37,704 bases of DNA from Sva-07 sp031398325 (GTDB lineage: Bacteria > Actinomycetota > Acidimicrobiia > Acidimicrobiales > Ilumatobacteraceae): NCBI GenBank assembly GCA_031398325.1, contig JANNNB010000011.1, forward strand, positions 1 to 37,704, in the 5' to 3' direction. A program made the position numbers and the translations under genes. How positions within the stretch are numbered: the stretch's first letter is position 1; every line of letters begins with the position of its first letter. The notes below the pieces were generated by a model that did not search any database, had not been told where the DNA came from, and was given only the letters and a program-made list of their open reading frames with translations. Positions 22,855 through 30,872 of the stretch are shown here, piece by piece.

Positions 22855-25800
22855 TCAACGCTGCGCCCGCAGGGCGGCGATCATCTGGTCGAGCTGCTGA
22901 ACCATCGGTGTCAGCCCGTACTGCGCCGCCGTCCGGCGCGCGCCGTCGAGCGTCGCGATCGCCTCGGGGACCCGACCCAGCAATCCCAGCACCTCCCCCC
23001 GGTTCGCCCCGGCGAAGAGCGCACCTTGCGCGTTGTTCGATCGACTCGCCACCGCCAGCTGCTCGTCGAGGCATGCCAGCGAGCCCTCCAGGTCGCCTTG
23101 GTAGCGCAGCACGATCGCCCGATTCCCGACACAGCTGGCGAGCCCGACGTCGTTGCCGGTGGAGCGACAGATGGCCTCCTGCTCGTCGAGCAGTTGACCG
23201 GCTTCGACCAGCAATGACGGATCGACCGTGGCGCCCGCCTGCGTCGGCACCTGCGCTCGGTTGATGAGCAGCAAGGCGTGCTCGCCGAGCGCCAGCTGCA
23301 GGCTCGCGGCGTCGCCCGTCGCTCTGGCCGCTTGCTCGAGCATGGGCCAGATGCGTTCGCCACGTTGCACGTCGCCGAGCTGGTACGCCAGCTGCACCGC
23401 CTGGTCGCCCCACTGCTTCACTGCATGATGGTGGCCCGACCGCGACGCCGCCGTCGCAGCGCCCTCGAAGTCGGCAGCCGCATCCTGGAGCCGATTCATC
23501 GCCTGGTTGACCTGTCCACGGTTCGCGAGCAGCGGCAACAGGCTGCCGGGGATGTCGAGCTCGTTCAGCAACCGCTCGGCGATCGCGTAGCGCTCGAACA
23601 TCTCATCGAAACGTTGCTCGGCGATCGCGACGTTGCCGAGGTTGGTCTGTGCGGTTGCGATCACGAGGTTGTCACCCAGCCGCTCCCCCGTGGCCAGCTC
23701 CTCGTTGTGCGCCGACCGCGCGCCCGCCAGATCGCCCAGCTCACGCCGGGCGGTGCCGACCGCTGTCAACGCCTGCGCGGCGAGCGCATCGAGGCCGGCC
23801 TGGCGGGCCGTCAGTTCCGCTTCGCGACCGACCCGCTCGGCGTCGGTCCATCTACCGAGCACGCCGAGCGTGGTCGACCGCGAGACCAGGATCCGTGCGA
23901 GCAGGTCGGGCTGACCCAGCTCACGAGCCACCGCTTCGGCCTCTGCGATCGTCGCCGACGAGCGGTCGGCGGCACCGAGCTGCGTGTACATCACCGACAG
24001 GTTCAGCAACGCCTCCGCGAGACCACGGCGGTCTCCCTCGCGGCGTGCCGAGGCGGCGAACTTCTCCGTCAGAGCGATCGCCTCGTGGACGTCCCCACGA
24101 TCGGCGAGCATCGTCGCCTTCGTCGCCAATGCCCGGGCCACGGACGGTTCATCCGCGAGCGATCGACAGATCGAGATCTGCTCGTCGGCGCGAGCGATGG
24201 CCTCGTCGAGCCGTCGCATGGTCCGGAGCAGCTGCACCTGGTTGCCGATCGATGCCTGCAGACCGAACTGGTCGTCGCGATGCCGGCAGAGCCGCTCTTC
24301 TTCGGCGAAGCATCGTGCGGCGGCGTCGAAGGCCCCCAGATCGCGCTGCGTCATCGCCAGGTTCCCGAGCGCGGCTTTGAGGAACGCGTCGTCACCGTCG
24401 GCTCGACACATCCTGACCGCTTCGTCGAGGATGGTCTGCGCGTCGTCGAGCTGACCTGCGGCCCAGTGCGCTGCCCCGAGGTTGACCAGCGCGGCACGCA
24501 GCTTGGCCCGACCATCCGGCGCGTCGGCCCGACCAGCCGGGTGCAATCGAGCCTCGGTGACGAGGTACTGAAACAGTGCCAGCGACGCCGCCCGGTGGCC
24601 GTCGTCGGCGAGCAGGCGAGCTGCACCCCAGACGAGCTGACGATGAGCCCCGGGCGGGGAGTCGAACGAGGCGGGGTCGTTCAGGACAGGCCGGAACGCT
24701 GCGACGATTGCGGTGCGGCCCGACGGCGCTCCCGCTTCGAGACGAGCCCACAGCCGTCGCACGTCGGCGGCGGATCGCGTGTAGGCATACTCGGCGAAGT
24801 CGAGGTCCGACAGCGTGCGGCGCAGGTCGTCGAACTGTTCTGCGTCCGCCTGTTGCCATCCGAGCTCGTCGACGACCCGGTCACCGAGTGGGCGTTTCGC
24901 GAAGTACGCGGCGAGCGCGGCGTGGGCCGCTCGACGCGACGTCTCGTCGGGCAGGTAGCGGTCCTCCACCGCCTTCACCAGATCGGCATGTGCCAGGCCG
25001 AGTAGCCCGCCCCGGGTGACGAGGCCACCCTCCGCAGCGAGGTGCAGCGGCGCCCAGGTCGCCTGCGGCAACGGGGCGTCGTCTCCGCCGCCCATCATGG
25101 CGAGCAGCTCGGCCTCGGCAAGCCCTCGCCGAGCGGCCCAGAGCGACGTGAACACGGCGCTGGTCAGGCCCGGACGGTCACGCTCGAAGTCGGCCTCGTA
25201 GCGCTCCAGCACCTTCTCGAGCAGGTCGTCGATCGACGCCGATCCGCACAGGTCGGCGATGACCGCACCGAGGGTGAAGTGGTCACCGTGTTGGCGGAGC
25301 TCGTCGAGCACGACGCGCAGGAAGCGGGGATTGCCGGTCGACTCGGCGGATGCCAAGGCGTCCAGGTGGTCGGTATCGAGCCCCTTCGCGTATCCGGCCA
25401 GGAATCGGATCGCCACCGCCCGACGTTCGTCGGGATCGAGCGGCGGCAGGTCGACCACACCCCACGCACGGTGTTCGAACTGGAGCCGAGGTCGTGGTCC
25501 ACTGGCGGTGGCGATGATGCGGATGTTCGCCGGAATCTCCTCCGGCATCCATCGCAGGTCAGGCGCGCCATCGACGTCGTCGAGACGGTCGACGCCGTCG
25601 AGGACGATGACCACCCGTCCGTTGGATGTGTTGAACGACTGCCGCAGCATGCTGCGCAGCGCGGCGGGGTCGTCCGTCGTGTCAGCTGCCACCGTCTCGC
25701 TCGACGTCGTCGCCAGTTCGGCGACGACTCTCCGAACCATCGCACGATGATCGGCGGCCTCGCTGTCGGCCTCCACGTGATGTACCACGACTCGGGCATC

Positions 25801-25941
25801 GGGGTGCCCCGGAGCCCACTCGCGCGCCCAGTGCGTCACGAGCGCCGACGCTCCGATCCCTGACGGACCCGTGACGAGCACCGGTGACCCCGAGCCGTCG
25901 GCCACTTCGTCGAGCACGGCGGCCAGGTCGGGCCGATCCAC
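22855..25941 (-). CDS. NACHT/AAA-like NTPase with TPR array (3' part of split DUF4062 gene)
   Basis: This 1,028-residue frame encodes a STAND-like NTPase followed by at least ten TPR-like helical pairs. Near residue 20 the P-loop reads TGPSGIGASALV: the Walker A lysine is replaced by Ala (codon GCG). Walker B is intact (VVIVLDGVDRL), and a NPRFLRVVL-type sensor region and winged-helix-like part follow to about 350. From about 430 to the end, repeats such as ALGNLAMTQRDLGAFDAAARC, LNLSVMYTQLGAADRS and GNRAIVLRYQGDLEGSLACL are TPRs, which usually sense a ligand or partner. In-frame homologous-looking sequence (LERASSIHRSYGASRFSAFV) extends left of the GTG at 25941 into the DUF4062 frame, so the true gene most likely starts at 26629 and is broken by a one-base shift. 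Confidence 0.75.
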   Translation of the reverse strand: MDRPDLAAVLDEVADGSGSPVLVTGPSGIGASALVTHWAREWAPGHPDARVVVHHVEADSEAADHRAMVRRVVAELATTSSETVAADTTDDPAALRSMLRQSFNTSNGRVVIVLDGVDRLDDVDGAPDLRWMPEEIPANIRIIATASGPRPRLQFEHRAWGVVDLPPLDPDERRAVAIRFLAGYAKGLDTDHLDALASAESTGNPRFLRVVLDELRQHGDHFTLGAVIADLCGSASIDDLLEKVLERYEADFERDRPGLTSAVFTSLWAARRGLAEAELLAMMGGGDDAPLPQATWAPLHLAAEGGLVTRGGLLGLAHADLVKAVEDRYLPDETSRRAAHAALAAYFAKRPLGDRVVDELGWQQADAEQFDDLRRTLSDLDFAEYAYTRSAADVRRLWARLEAGAPSGRTAIVAAFRPVLNDPASFDSPPGAHRQLVWGAARLLADDGHRAASLALFQYLVTEARLHPAGRADAPDGRAKLRAALVNLGAAHWAAGQLDDAQTILDEAVRMCRADGDDAFLKAALGNLAMTQRDLGAFDAAARCFAEEERLCRHRDDQFGLQASIGNQVQLLRTMRRLDEAIARADEQISICRSLADEPSVARALATKATMLADRGDVHEAIALTEKFAASARREGDRRGLAEALLNLSVMYTQLGAADRSSATIAEAEAVARELGQPDLLARILVSRSTTLGVLGRWTDAERVGREAELTARQAGLDALAAQALTAVGTARRELGDLAGARSAHNEELATGERLGDNLVIATAQTNLGNVAIAEQRFDEMFERYAIAERLLNELDIPGSLLPLLANRGQVNQAMNRLQDAAADFEGAATAASRSGHHHAVKQWGDQAVQLAYQLGDVQRGERIWPMLEQAARATGDAASLQLALGEHALLLINRAQVPTQAGATVDPSLLVEAGQLLDEQEAICRSTGNDVGLASCVGNRAIVLRYQGDLEGSLACLDEQLAVASRSNNAQGALFAGANRGEVLGLLGRVPEAIATLDGARRTAAQYGLTPMVQQLDQMIAALRAQR

Positions 25942-26629
25942 GAACGCCGAGAATCGACTCGCCCCGTAGGAGCGGTGGATCGACGACGCTCGCTCGAGCG
26001 GATCCGGCGGCGAGGGGATCGGGGTAGAGCGACTCCACCAGGGCGGTCAGATCCGCCAGCACCTGGTTGCCGAGCTCGACAGGGTCGGTGTAGTCACGGG
26101 ACGGGAACTCACTCGCCGCGATCCGTTGGCGAAGCTCGGCGAGCCGCCGTTGGCCGTCCTCGGCTTCCTCGACGAAGGCCGATCTTTCGGCGGTCGGCAC
26201 GGTTTCGACCCACGACGGGTCACGGAGGTAGAAGAACGCGTGGCCGGCCGCTTCGGGGTCGTTCAGCACACCGTGGAGGATCTCCATCTCGGTCACCGAT
26301 CGGCCGGGGTCGTCGCTCAGCCATCCCAGCTCGGTTGCGAGCGCTGCGGGGATCTCGTCGGGAACCCAGCCGTACCGCTGTCCGAGCAGTCCGATGAAGT
26401 ACGGCCGTGTGCGCTCGATCTCGGCGAGACAGATCGGCAACACGTCTCCCTCCGCCTTCTGCTCGTCGGTGACTCCCCAGCGCAGATCGACCTCGCTCCA
26501 GCTCACACCGCGCTGCTCGCACAACCGGCGGATGCGCGGGAACACGCGCTTGACCAACTCGTCGCGCTCCAGCTGCATGTCGCGGAACGTCGACGACACG
26601 AAGACCCGAATCGCCCGTTCGTCCGTCAC
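25682..26629 (-). CDS. DUF4062 domain protein (5' part of split NTPase-TPR gene)
   Basis: From the GTG at 26629 the protein starts with IRVFVSSTFRDMQLERDEL, the hallmark of DUF4062, then WSEVDLRWGVTDEQ, CLAEIERTRPYFIGLLGQRYG and VTEMEILHGVLN. DUF4062 is a TIR-related fold fused to NACHT/AAA and repeat domains in bacteria and in animal NWD1/TEP1 proteins; it probably acts as the effector or adaptor. After the segment VESLYPDPL the frame runs on as low-quality Arg/Gly sequence overlapping the NTPase frame by 260 nt to a stop at 25682, which is not believable as real protein. The gene begins 25 nt after the HAD phosphatase stop, without a clear promoter, so it may be read with that gene. Confidence 0.75.
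   Translation of the reverse strand: MTDERAIRVFVSSTFRDMQLERDELVKRVFPRIRRLCEQRGVSWSEVDLRWGVTDEQKAEGDVLPICLAEIERTRPYFIGLLGQRYGWVPDEIPAALATELGWLSDDPGRSVTEMEILHGVLNDPEAAGHAFFYLRDPSWVETVPTAERSAFVEEAEDGQRRLAELRQRIAASEFPSRDYTDPVELGNQVLADLTALVESLYPDPLAAGSARASVVDPPLLRGESILGVRGSARPGRRARRSGRRLGVTGARHGSVRDRSVGARDALGARVGSGAPRCPSRGTSRGGRQRGRRSSCDGSESRRRTGDDVERDGGS
26004..26030 (-). other. Apparent one-base frameshift joining DUF4062 and NTPase frames
   Basis: Removing one base here would join the DUF4062 frame to the NTPase frame without a stop. Candidate sites are the G4 runs at 26014-26017 and 26021-26024 (plus strand). The joined product would have about 1,257 residues, a usual size for DUF4062-NACHT-TPR proteins. 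The event may be a sequence error, a disabling mutation or programmed shifting; no slippery heptamer is evident. Confidence 0.7.
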
Positions 26630-26654
26630 GGCGCGAGTTTGCCAGAGAGAAACC

Positions 26655-27473
26655 TCAGATGATCGAGGCCGCCACCGCAGCGAGGTCCGCGACGTCCAGC
26701 GATCCCGACGGCAGATCCGGCACCGGCGCGCCAACGGGTGTCGAACCAGTGCGGACCAGCGCGAATCGGCACCCGACCTGCACGGCGAACATGCCGTCGG
26801 TGTCCATCCGGTCACCCACCATGATCACCCGCGCGGGGTCGAACGGATTCGAGCGGTTCAGCACCTCGGCGATCACCGCCGCCATCGGGGCGAACGGCTT
26901 GCCCGCCACCTCCGGCGTCACTCCCCCGGCGGTCGCGATCGCAGCGAGGATCGAACCACCACCCGGATCGAGGCCCCCCGGGGTCGGATACGTCGGGTCG
27001 GCGTTGGTGCCGATGAGGCGGGCACCTGCGTGCAGCGCACGCGCGGCCACGGAGAGCCGGCGGTAATCGAAGTCGCGGTGCAGACCGACGACGACCGCGT
27101 CGAGGTTCGCCGGCAGGGACTCGCCGTCGTTGAGGATGGCCGGCACACCTCGGGCCTCGAGTGCCTCGATGACCCCGGGCCCGCCCGCCACGAGCGCACG
27201 CTGGCCGGGCTCGAGCAGCAGGGCAGCCGCCATCGCCGAACTCACGACGTCGCCCGTCGCGTCGATACCGACGTTTGCGAGCGCTGCTTCCTGGGTCGCG
27301 ATCGTCGCCGACGAATTGTTCGTCACGAACAACACTCGTCGTCCGCTCGCCTGCATGGCGGCGATCGCCTCCACCGATCCGGCGATCGGAACATGAGCGA
27401 GCCAGATGACCCCGTCGAGATCGCAGAGGACGGTGTCGACGTCGCGCAGCCGTGTCGAGTGATCCTCAGCCAT
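26655..27473 (-). CDS. HAD-superfamily phosphatase (NagD / Rv1692-like)
   Basis: The 272-residue protein has all HAD motifs: DLDGVIW (motif I, nucleophile and acid Asp), LFVTNNSSAT (motif II), the AGKPFAPM lysine (motif III) and IMVGDRMDTDG (motif IV), with a C2-type cap between II and III (GTNADPTYPTPGG). This places it with NagD, PGP and mycobacterial Rv1692, a glycerol-3-phosphate phosphatase. The substrate here is inferred. The ATG at 27473 (MAEDHS) is just before the conserved domain; the frame stays open upstream, but that part is antisense to the DUF1015 gene. In mycobacteria the homologue is upstream of Rv1693-tlyA-nadK; here the conflict-type genes separate them. Divergent from the DUF1015 gene with 51 nt between starts. 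Confidence 0.9.
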   Translation of the reverse strand: MAEDHSTRLRDVDTVLCDLDGVIWLAHVPIAGSVEAIAAMQASGRRVLFVTNNSSATIATQEAALANVGIDATGDVVSSAMAAALLLEPGQRALVAGGPGVIEALEARGVPAILNDGESLPANLDAVVVGLHRDFDYRRLSVAARALHAGARLIGTNADPTYPTPGGLDPGGGSILAAIATAGGVTPEVAGKPFAPMAAVIAEVLNRSNPFDPARVIMVGDRMDTDGMFAVQVGCRFALVRTGSTPVGAPVPDLPSGSLDVADLAAVAASII

Positions 27474-27524
27474 GTCGAACGAGATCGTTGCAGCTGGACG
27501 GTGGCGGAGTGGCATTCTGGAGGC

Positions 27525-28709
27525 GTGCCCAGGTTCACCCCCTTTGCCGCGCTGCGCTACAGCGCCTCCGCCATCGACGATCTCATCGCCCCGCCGTACG
27601 ACGTGCTGTCGCCACGAGATCTCGACGAGCTGAACGCAGCCAGCGACCACAACATCACCTACATCGACGTGCCGCGCGAATCCGACGGCCCGAGCAGGTA
27701 CGACCAGGCGGCAGCGACGATGAATCGGTGGATCGACCAGGGAGTGCTCGTCGCCGACCCGACTCCGACGTTCACGATCTACCGCATGCGTTTCACCGAC
27801 GCCACGGGCGCTGACCGCGACATCGTCGGAGTGCTCGGCGGTCTCGAAGTGGTCGACGACGGCGCCGACGGCGTGCTCCCGCACGAACGCGTCACCCCGA
27901 AGGCGTCGACCGACCGGCTCGACCTCACCCGTGCAACCCGGGCCAACCTCTCGCCGATCTGGGGTCTGTCGTTGGCAACCGGCCTCACCGAACTGCTCGC
28001 CGCGCCGGCCGAGCCGCTCGCAGCCGTGACCGTCGACGGCGTCGAACACGTCGTGGAACGGGTGAGCGATCCGGTACGGATCGATGCCATCGCCGCTGCG
28101 CTGGCCTCGGACGACGTGTTGATCGCCGACGGCCACCACCGGTACGGGATCAGCCGAACCTACCGCGACGAACGACGGACCGAATCCGGCGACTCGGCTG
28201 GACTCGCCGAAGAAACCCTGGCGTTCGTCAGCGAACTCGTGGCCGACCAGCTCAGCGTGGAAGCGATTCACCGGCTGTACGACGGTGTCACCCTCGACGA
28301 CCTCCGAACTGCGCTCGACTACCGGTTCGAGCGGTCAGCGGCGGGCGACGTCGGGCCCGCAACGCTGGCGGCGATGGACAGCCGCGGCGTGTTGTGCCTC
28401 GTGGGCCCCGACGGAACCGGCGAGTGGCTGACGCCGCGTCCCGGAGCGTTCGACGATCTCCGTTCGCTCGACGGGCTGTGGCTGGAAGACACGTTCGCCG
28501 GCACCGGCCACAACGTCGCCTATCAGCACGGCGTCGACCTCGTCGTCGATTCGGTCCGGTCCGGCGATGCCGTGGCGGCGATCCTGATCCGTCCGGTGAG
28601 CGTCGCCGAGATCGAGCGGACCGCCCGCGAGGGCCTGTTGATGCCCCCCAAGTCGACGTTCTTCACCCCGAAGCTGCGTACGGGGTTGGTGATCCGCTCA
28701 GTCGACTGA
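27525..28709 (+). CDS. DUF1015 family protein
   Basis: The 394-residue protein carries the DUF1015 hallmarks: an N-terminal RFTPFAALRYS, then APPYDVLSPRDLDEL, the DGHHRYGISRTYRDE motif and the C-terminal MPPKSTFFTPKLRTGLV. The family is widespread and its biochemical role is unknown; in some species it is near serine or phosphoglycerate metabolism genes. The GTG at 27525 starts the conserved sequence. GGAGG ends one nt before it, which is too close for normal initiation, and a weak CATTCT box lies 6 nt upstream, so a leaderless start is more likely. An in-frame GTG at 27501 is an alternative. The stop codon is part of a 20-bp palindrome shared with the convergent hydrolase gene. Confidence 0.85.
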   Translation: MPRFTPFAALRYSASAIDDLIAPPYDVLSPRDLDELNAASDHNITYIDVPRESDGPSRYDQAAATMNRWIDQGVLVADPTPTFTIYRMRFTDATGADRDIVGVLGGLEVVDDGADGVLPHERVTPKASTDRLDLTRATRANLSPIWGLSLATGLTELLAAPAEPLAAVTVDGVEHVVERVSDPVRIDAIAAALASDDVLIADGHHRYGISRTYRDERRTESGDSAGLAEETLAFVSELVADQLSVEAIHRLYDGVTLDDLRTALDYRFERSAAGDVGPATLAAMDSRGVLCLVGPDGTGEWLTPRPGAFDDLRSLDGLWLEDTFAGTGHNVAYQHGVDLVVDSVRSGDAVAAILIRPVSVAEIERTAREGLLMPPKSTFFTPKLRTGLVIRSVD

Positions 28710-28713
28710 GCGG
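28694..28713. terminator. Perfect 20-bp palindrome holding two convergent stop codons
   Basis: CCGCTCAGTC and its exact reverse complement meet without a spacer. The TGA of the DUF1015 gene (28707-28709) and the TGA of the hydrolase gene (28698-28700 on the plus strand) are both inside. A stem of about 8 bp could form on both transcripts. There is no U-tract, so terminator function is only likely. Confidence 0.55.
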
Positions 28714-29333
28714 GCGCCGAGCGTCGACGCCACGATGCACCAGACGTCGGGGTCGATGCCGAGACCGATGTGGCTGCTGGTCACTTCCACGTTCACGGTG
28801 TTCGGATCGGGATCGACGCAGGCCTCCCAGTGGACGATGCCGTCGTTCCGGCTGTAGATGGCAGTGACCGGACGAAGGATCCGTCGTTGGTTCCGCTCCA
28901 GGATGCGCTGCTCGTACTCGTCGAGCTGGCCAGACCGCGCCATCGACGTGTTGGTGTGTCGCGGGCCCCACAGCGGGGTGCCGAACGTGATCACTCGCGC
29001 CACGAGGTCCGGCCGCATGCGGGTCGACTCTCGAGCCACCACCCCACCGAGGCTCCACCCCACGAGCGAGATCGGAGCGGACGACTCGCGGTACCACTCG
29101 CCGATCCGTTCCAGTGCGAGCGGAACCTGCGTCTGAAGATCACCCGAGTTCACGCCGAGCCCCCAGCCTCGACACTGATAGCCGAGTCCGCTCAGGTACG
29201 ACCGGAGGGGGAGTGTCGATGCGTCGTTGGCAGTGAATCCGGGGATCACCATCACCGGTCGGCCGCGGCCGCGCGGCTGTCGGGCCACCGAGCCTGCCTT
29301 CGCCATCATGCGCCACGGCTCGCGCACCGTCAT
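28698..29333 (-). CDS. Alpha/beta-hydrolase (lipase/esterase-like)
   Basis: The 211-residue protein shows a hydrolase core: GRPVMVIPGFTANDAST (oxyanion region), then GLGYQCRGWGLG, the nucleophile elbow LVGWSLGGVVARE (G-W-S-L-G), YSRNDGIVHWEAC with the acid Asp and VTSSHIGLGIDP with the catalytic His. It is close to the cytoplasmic PGAP1/lipase-like group; the substrate is unknown. The start is uncertain: the ATG at 29333 or the GTG at 29336 is near an AGGTG site, but the frame is open and protein-like up to the SSB stop at 29393 (VPRRAERWREV), so an unusual start near there is possible. It lies 59 nt after the SSB-like gene in the same direction. The stop overlaps the convergent DUF1015 gene by 12 nt. 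Confidence 0.8.
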   Translation of the reverse strand: MTVREPWRMMAKAGSVARQPRGRGRPVMVIPGFTANDASTLPLRSYLSGLGYQCRGWGLGVNSGDLQTQVPLALERIGEWYRESSAPISLVGWSLGGVVARESTRMRPDLVARVITFGTPLWGPRHTNTSMARSGQLDEYEQRILERNQRRILRPVTAIYSRNDGIVHWEACVDPDPNTVNVEVTSSHIGLGIDPDVWCIVASTLGARSVD

Positions 29334-29392
29334 CACCTCACGCCATCGCTCGGCACGGCGAGGAACCGGTAGGTCGGGAATCTCCAGAGCCG

Positions 29393-29761
29393 TCAGTCTC
29401 CCAGCGATCGGGTCGCAGCCGCAACGGCCGACCGAACCGATCGCGTCCGTCGGGCGGGGATGACCTTGGCTGCGAGCACCTCGGTACGACTCTGTGTCGC
29501 ACCGCCGACTCGGAAGAAGCGGCGCTGGACCGAGCCGATGACGACGAACGAATCGTCGGAATTCAGTATGGAGCGGTCGCTCGACGGGGGGTCGATCCAC
29601 GACACGTTCACCGAGCTCGTCGACGTCTCGGTCGCGATGCGAATGTCGAACTGCACGGCGACCGAGCCGGAGGGCAACTGTCGTTCGATGATCTCGCCGC
29701 TCAGGCGGCCGCGCAGCACGACGAGGTTGTGATCATTTTGATCGTTGTGATCGGTGGTCAT
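29393..29761 (-). CDS. Short SSB-like OB-fold protein
   Basis: The 122-residue protein resembles single-stranded DNA-binding proteins: NLVVLRGRLSGEIIERQLPS, then AVQFDIRIAT, the strand SVNVSWIDP and FVVIGSVQRRFFRVGGATQS. It lacks the acidic C-terminal tip used by replicative SSB to recruit partners and ends instead in a basic/Ala-rich segment (RRTRSVRSAVAAATRSLGD). It is therefore probably an accessory paralogue rather than the main SSB. The ATG at 29761 has a GGGAG site 6 nt upstream. It is divergent from the oxidoreductase gene and upstream of the hydrolase gene. The family is likely; the role is unknown. Confidence 0.7.
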   Translation of the reverse strand: MTTDHNDQNDHNLVVLRGRLSGEIIERQLPSGSVAVQFDIRIATETSTSSVNVSWIDPPSSDRSILNSDDSFVVIGSVQRRFFRVGGATQSRTEVLAAKVIPARRTRSVRSAVAAATRSLGD

Positions 29762-29854
29762 GGATACTCCCGGGTTCGGGTGGGAACGTCGGGGGAAGTC
29801 GGCACTCGTCAACGTACACAGCGGGTGTATCAACGACGGTGTGTCCGTGACGGC

Positions 29855-29860
29855 TACGTT
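29855..29860 (+). promoter_or_regulatory. Candidate -10 box of leaderless oxidoreductase gene
   Basis: TACGTT fits TANNNT and ends 7 nt before the GTG at 29868, the same geometry as at the NuoF-like and DUF1992 genes. Confidence 0.5.
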
Positions 29861-29867
29861 GCCCGAC

Positions 29868-30872
29868 GTGACCGAGCACCGCACGACCGGGCAAATCAGA
29901 TGGGGAATCGCTTCGACCGGCAACATCGCCGCCGCGATGACCGAAGCGCTGAAGACCCTGCCCGACGCAGAGGTGGTGGCCGTCGGATCGCGTTCACAGG
30001 AGTCGGCCGACGAGTTCGCCGGCCGATTCTCCATCCCGCACGCGCACGGCTCGTACGCCGATCTCTACGCCGATCCCGAGGTCGACATCGTCTACATCGC
30101 ATCGCCGCACAGCCATCACCACGAGATGACCATCGACGCGCTCCGCGCCGGCAAGCACGTGCTCTGCGAGAAGGCCTTCGCGTTGAACGCCGCTCAGTCC
30201 CGGGAGATGGTGGCGGTGGCTCGCGAACAGCAGCGCTTCCTGATGGAAGCGATGTGGACCTGGTTCATGCCCGTCGTCATCGACGTCAAGCGCCGGATCG
30301 ACGCCGGCGAGATCGGCGACCTGGTCGTGATCGAAGCCGACTTCGGCATCGTCAAGGTCGACGAAGACGGTCGTCATCGGCGGCCCGACCTCGCCGGCGG
30401 AGCGCTGCTCGACCTCGGCATCTACCCGATCGCGCTCGCCCGATTCTTCGCCGGCAATCCGATCGAGGTCAAGGCACTCGGCAAGCTGGGCCCATCGGGC
30501 GTCGATGCGACCCTCGGCGGTGTCGTGTCGTTCGAGAGCGGTGCGCTCGGCGTGTTCTACACGTCCCTCGATGCCGTCAGCACGCTCGGCGCCACCATCA
30601 TCGGCACCAGCGGCCAGATCACGATCGACCCGCCGTTCTGGTTCCCGTCCAGCTACACGATCCGCGTCGACGGCGCGCAGCCCGAGCGGGTCGAGATCCC
30701 GAACCAGGGCCTCGCCCACGAGGCGGCGCACGCGATGGAACGCATCCGCGGTGGCTTCCTGGAGAGCGACGTGATCCCCCTTGACGTGACCATCTCGACG
30801 ATGGAGATCCTCGACGAGGTCCGCCGCCAGGTCGGCGTGGTCTATCCGGGTGAGGAGCTGCCGGGCGAGTGA
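29868..30872 (+). CDS. Gfo/Idh/MocA-family NAD(P)-dependent oxidoreductase
   Basis: The 334-residue protein has the N-terminal dinucleotide-binding domain (RWGIASTGNIAAAM, then VVAVGSRSQESADEF, DIVYIASPHSHHHEM and the GKHVLCEKAFALN motif with the family's conserved EKP-like lysine, here EKA). The C-terminal substrate domain follows (EAMWTWFMP, GGALLDLGIYPI). These enzymes oxidise or reduce sugars, inositols or trans-dihydrodiols; the closest look is to dihydrodiol-dehydrogenase/xylose-dehydrogenase-type members (WTWFMP). The substrate is unknown. GTG codons at 29841, 29847 and 29868 are in frame; 29868 is chosen because it follows a TANNNT box by 7 nt and leads directly into the domain. A strong hairpin starts inside the stop codon. 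Confidence 0.88.
   Translation: MTEHRTTGQIRWGIASTGNIAAAMTEALKTLPDAEVVAVGSRSQESADEFAGRFSIPHAHGSYADLYADPEVDIVYIASPHSHHHEMTIDALRAGKHVLCEKAFALNAAQSREMVAVAREQQRFLMEAMWTWFMPVVIDVKRRIDAGEIGDLVVIEADFGIVKVDEDGRHRRPDLAGGALLDLGIYPIALARFFAGNPIEVKALGKLGPSGVDATLGGVVSFESGALGVFYTSLDAVSTLGATIIGTSGQITIDPPFWFPSSYTIRVDGAQPERVEIPNQGLAHEAAHAMERIRGGFLESDVIPLDVTISTMEILDEVRRQVGVVYPGEELPGE

Noticed and set aside
23278..25005. A 575-codon plus-strand frame
   Set aside because: It is antisense to the TPR array and has low-complexity Arg/Gly/Val composition; no motif was recognised.
26394..27524. Upstream extension of the DUF1015 frame
   Set aside because: It runs antisense through the HAD gene and carries no recognisable protein sequence.
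27474..28271. Upstream extension of the HAD phosphatase frame
   Set aside because: The extension is antisense to the well-supported DUF1015 gene and the HAD domain begins right at the ATG at 27473.
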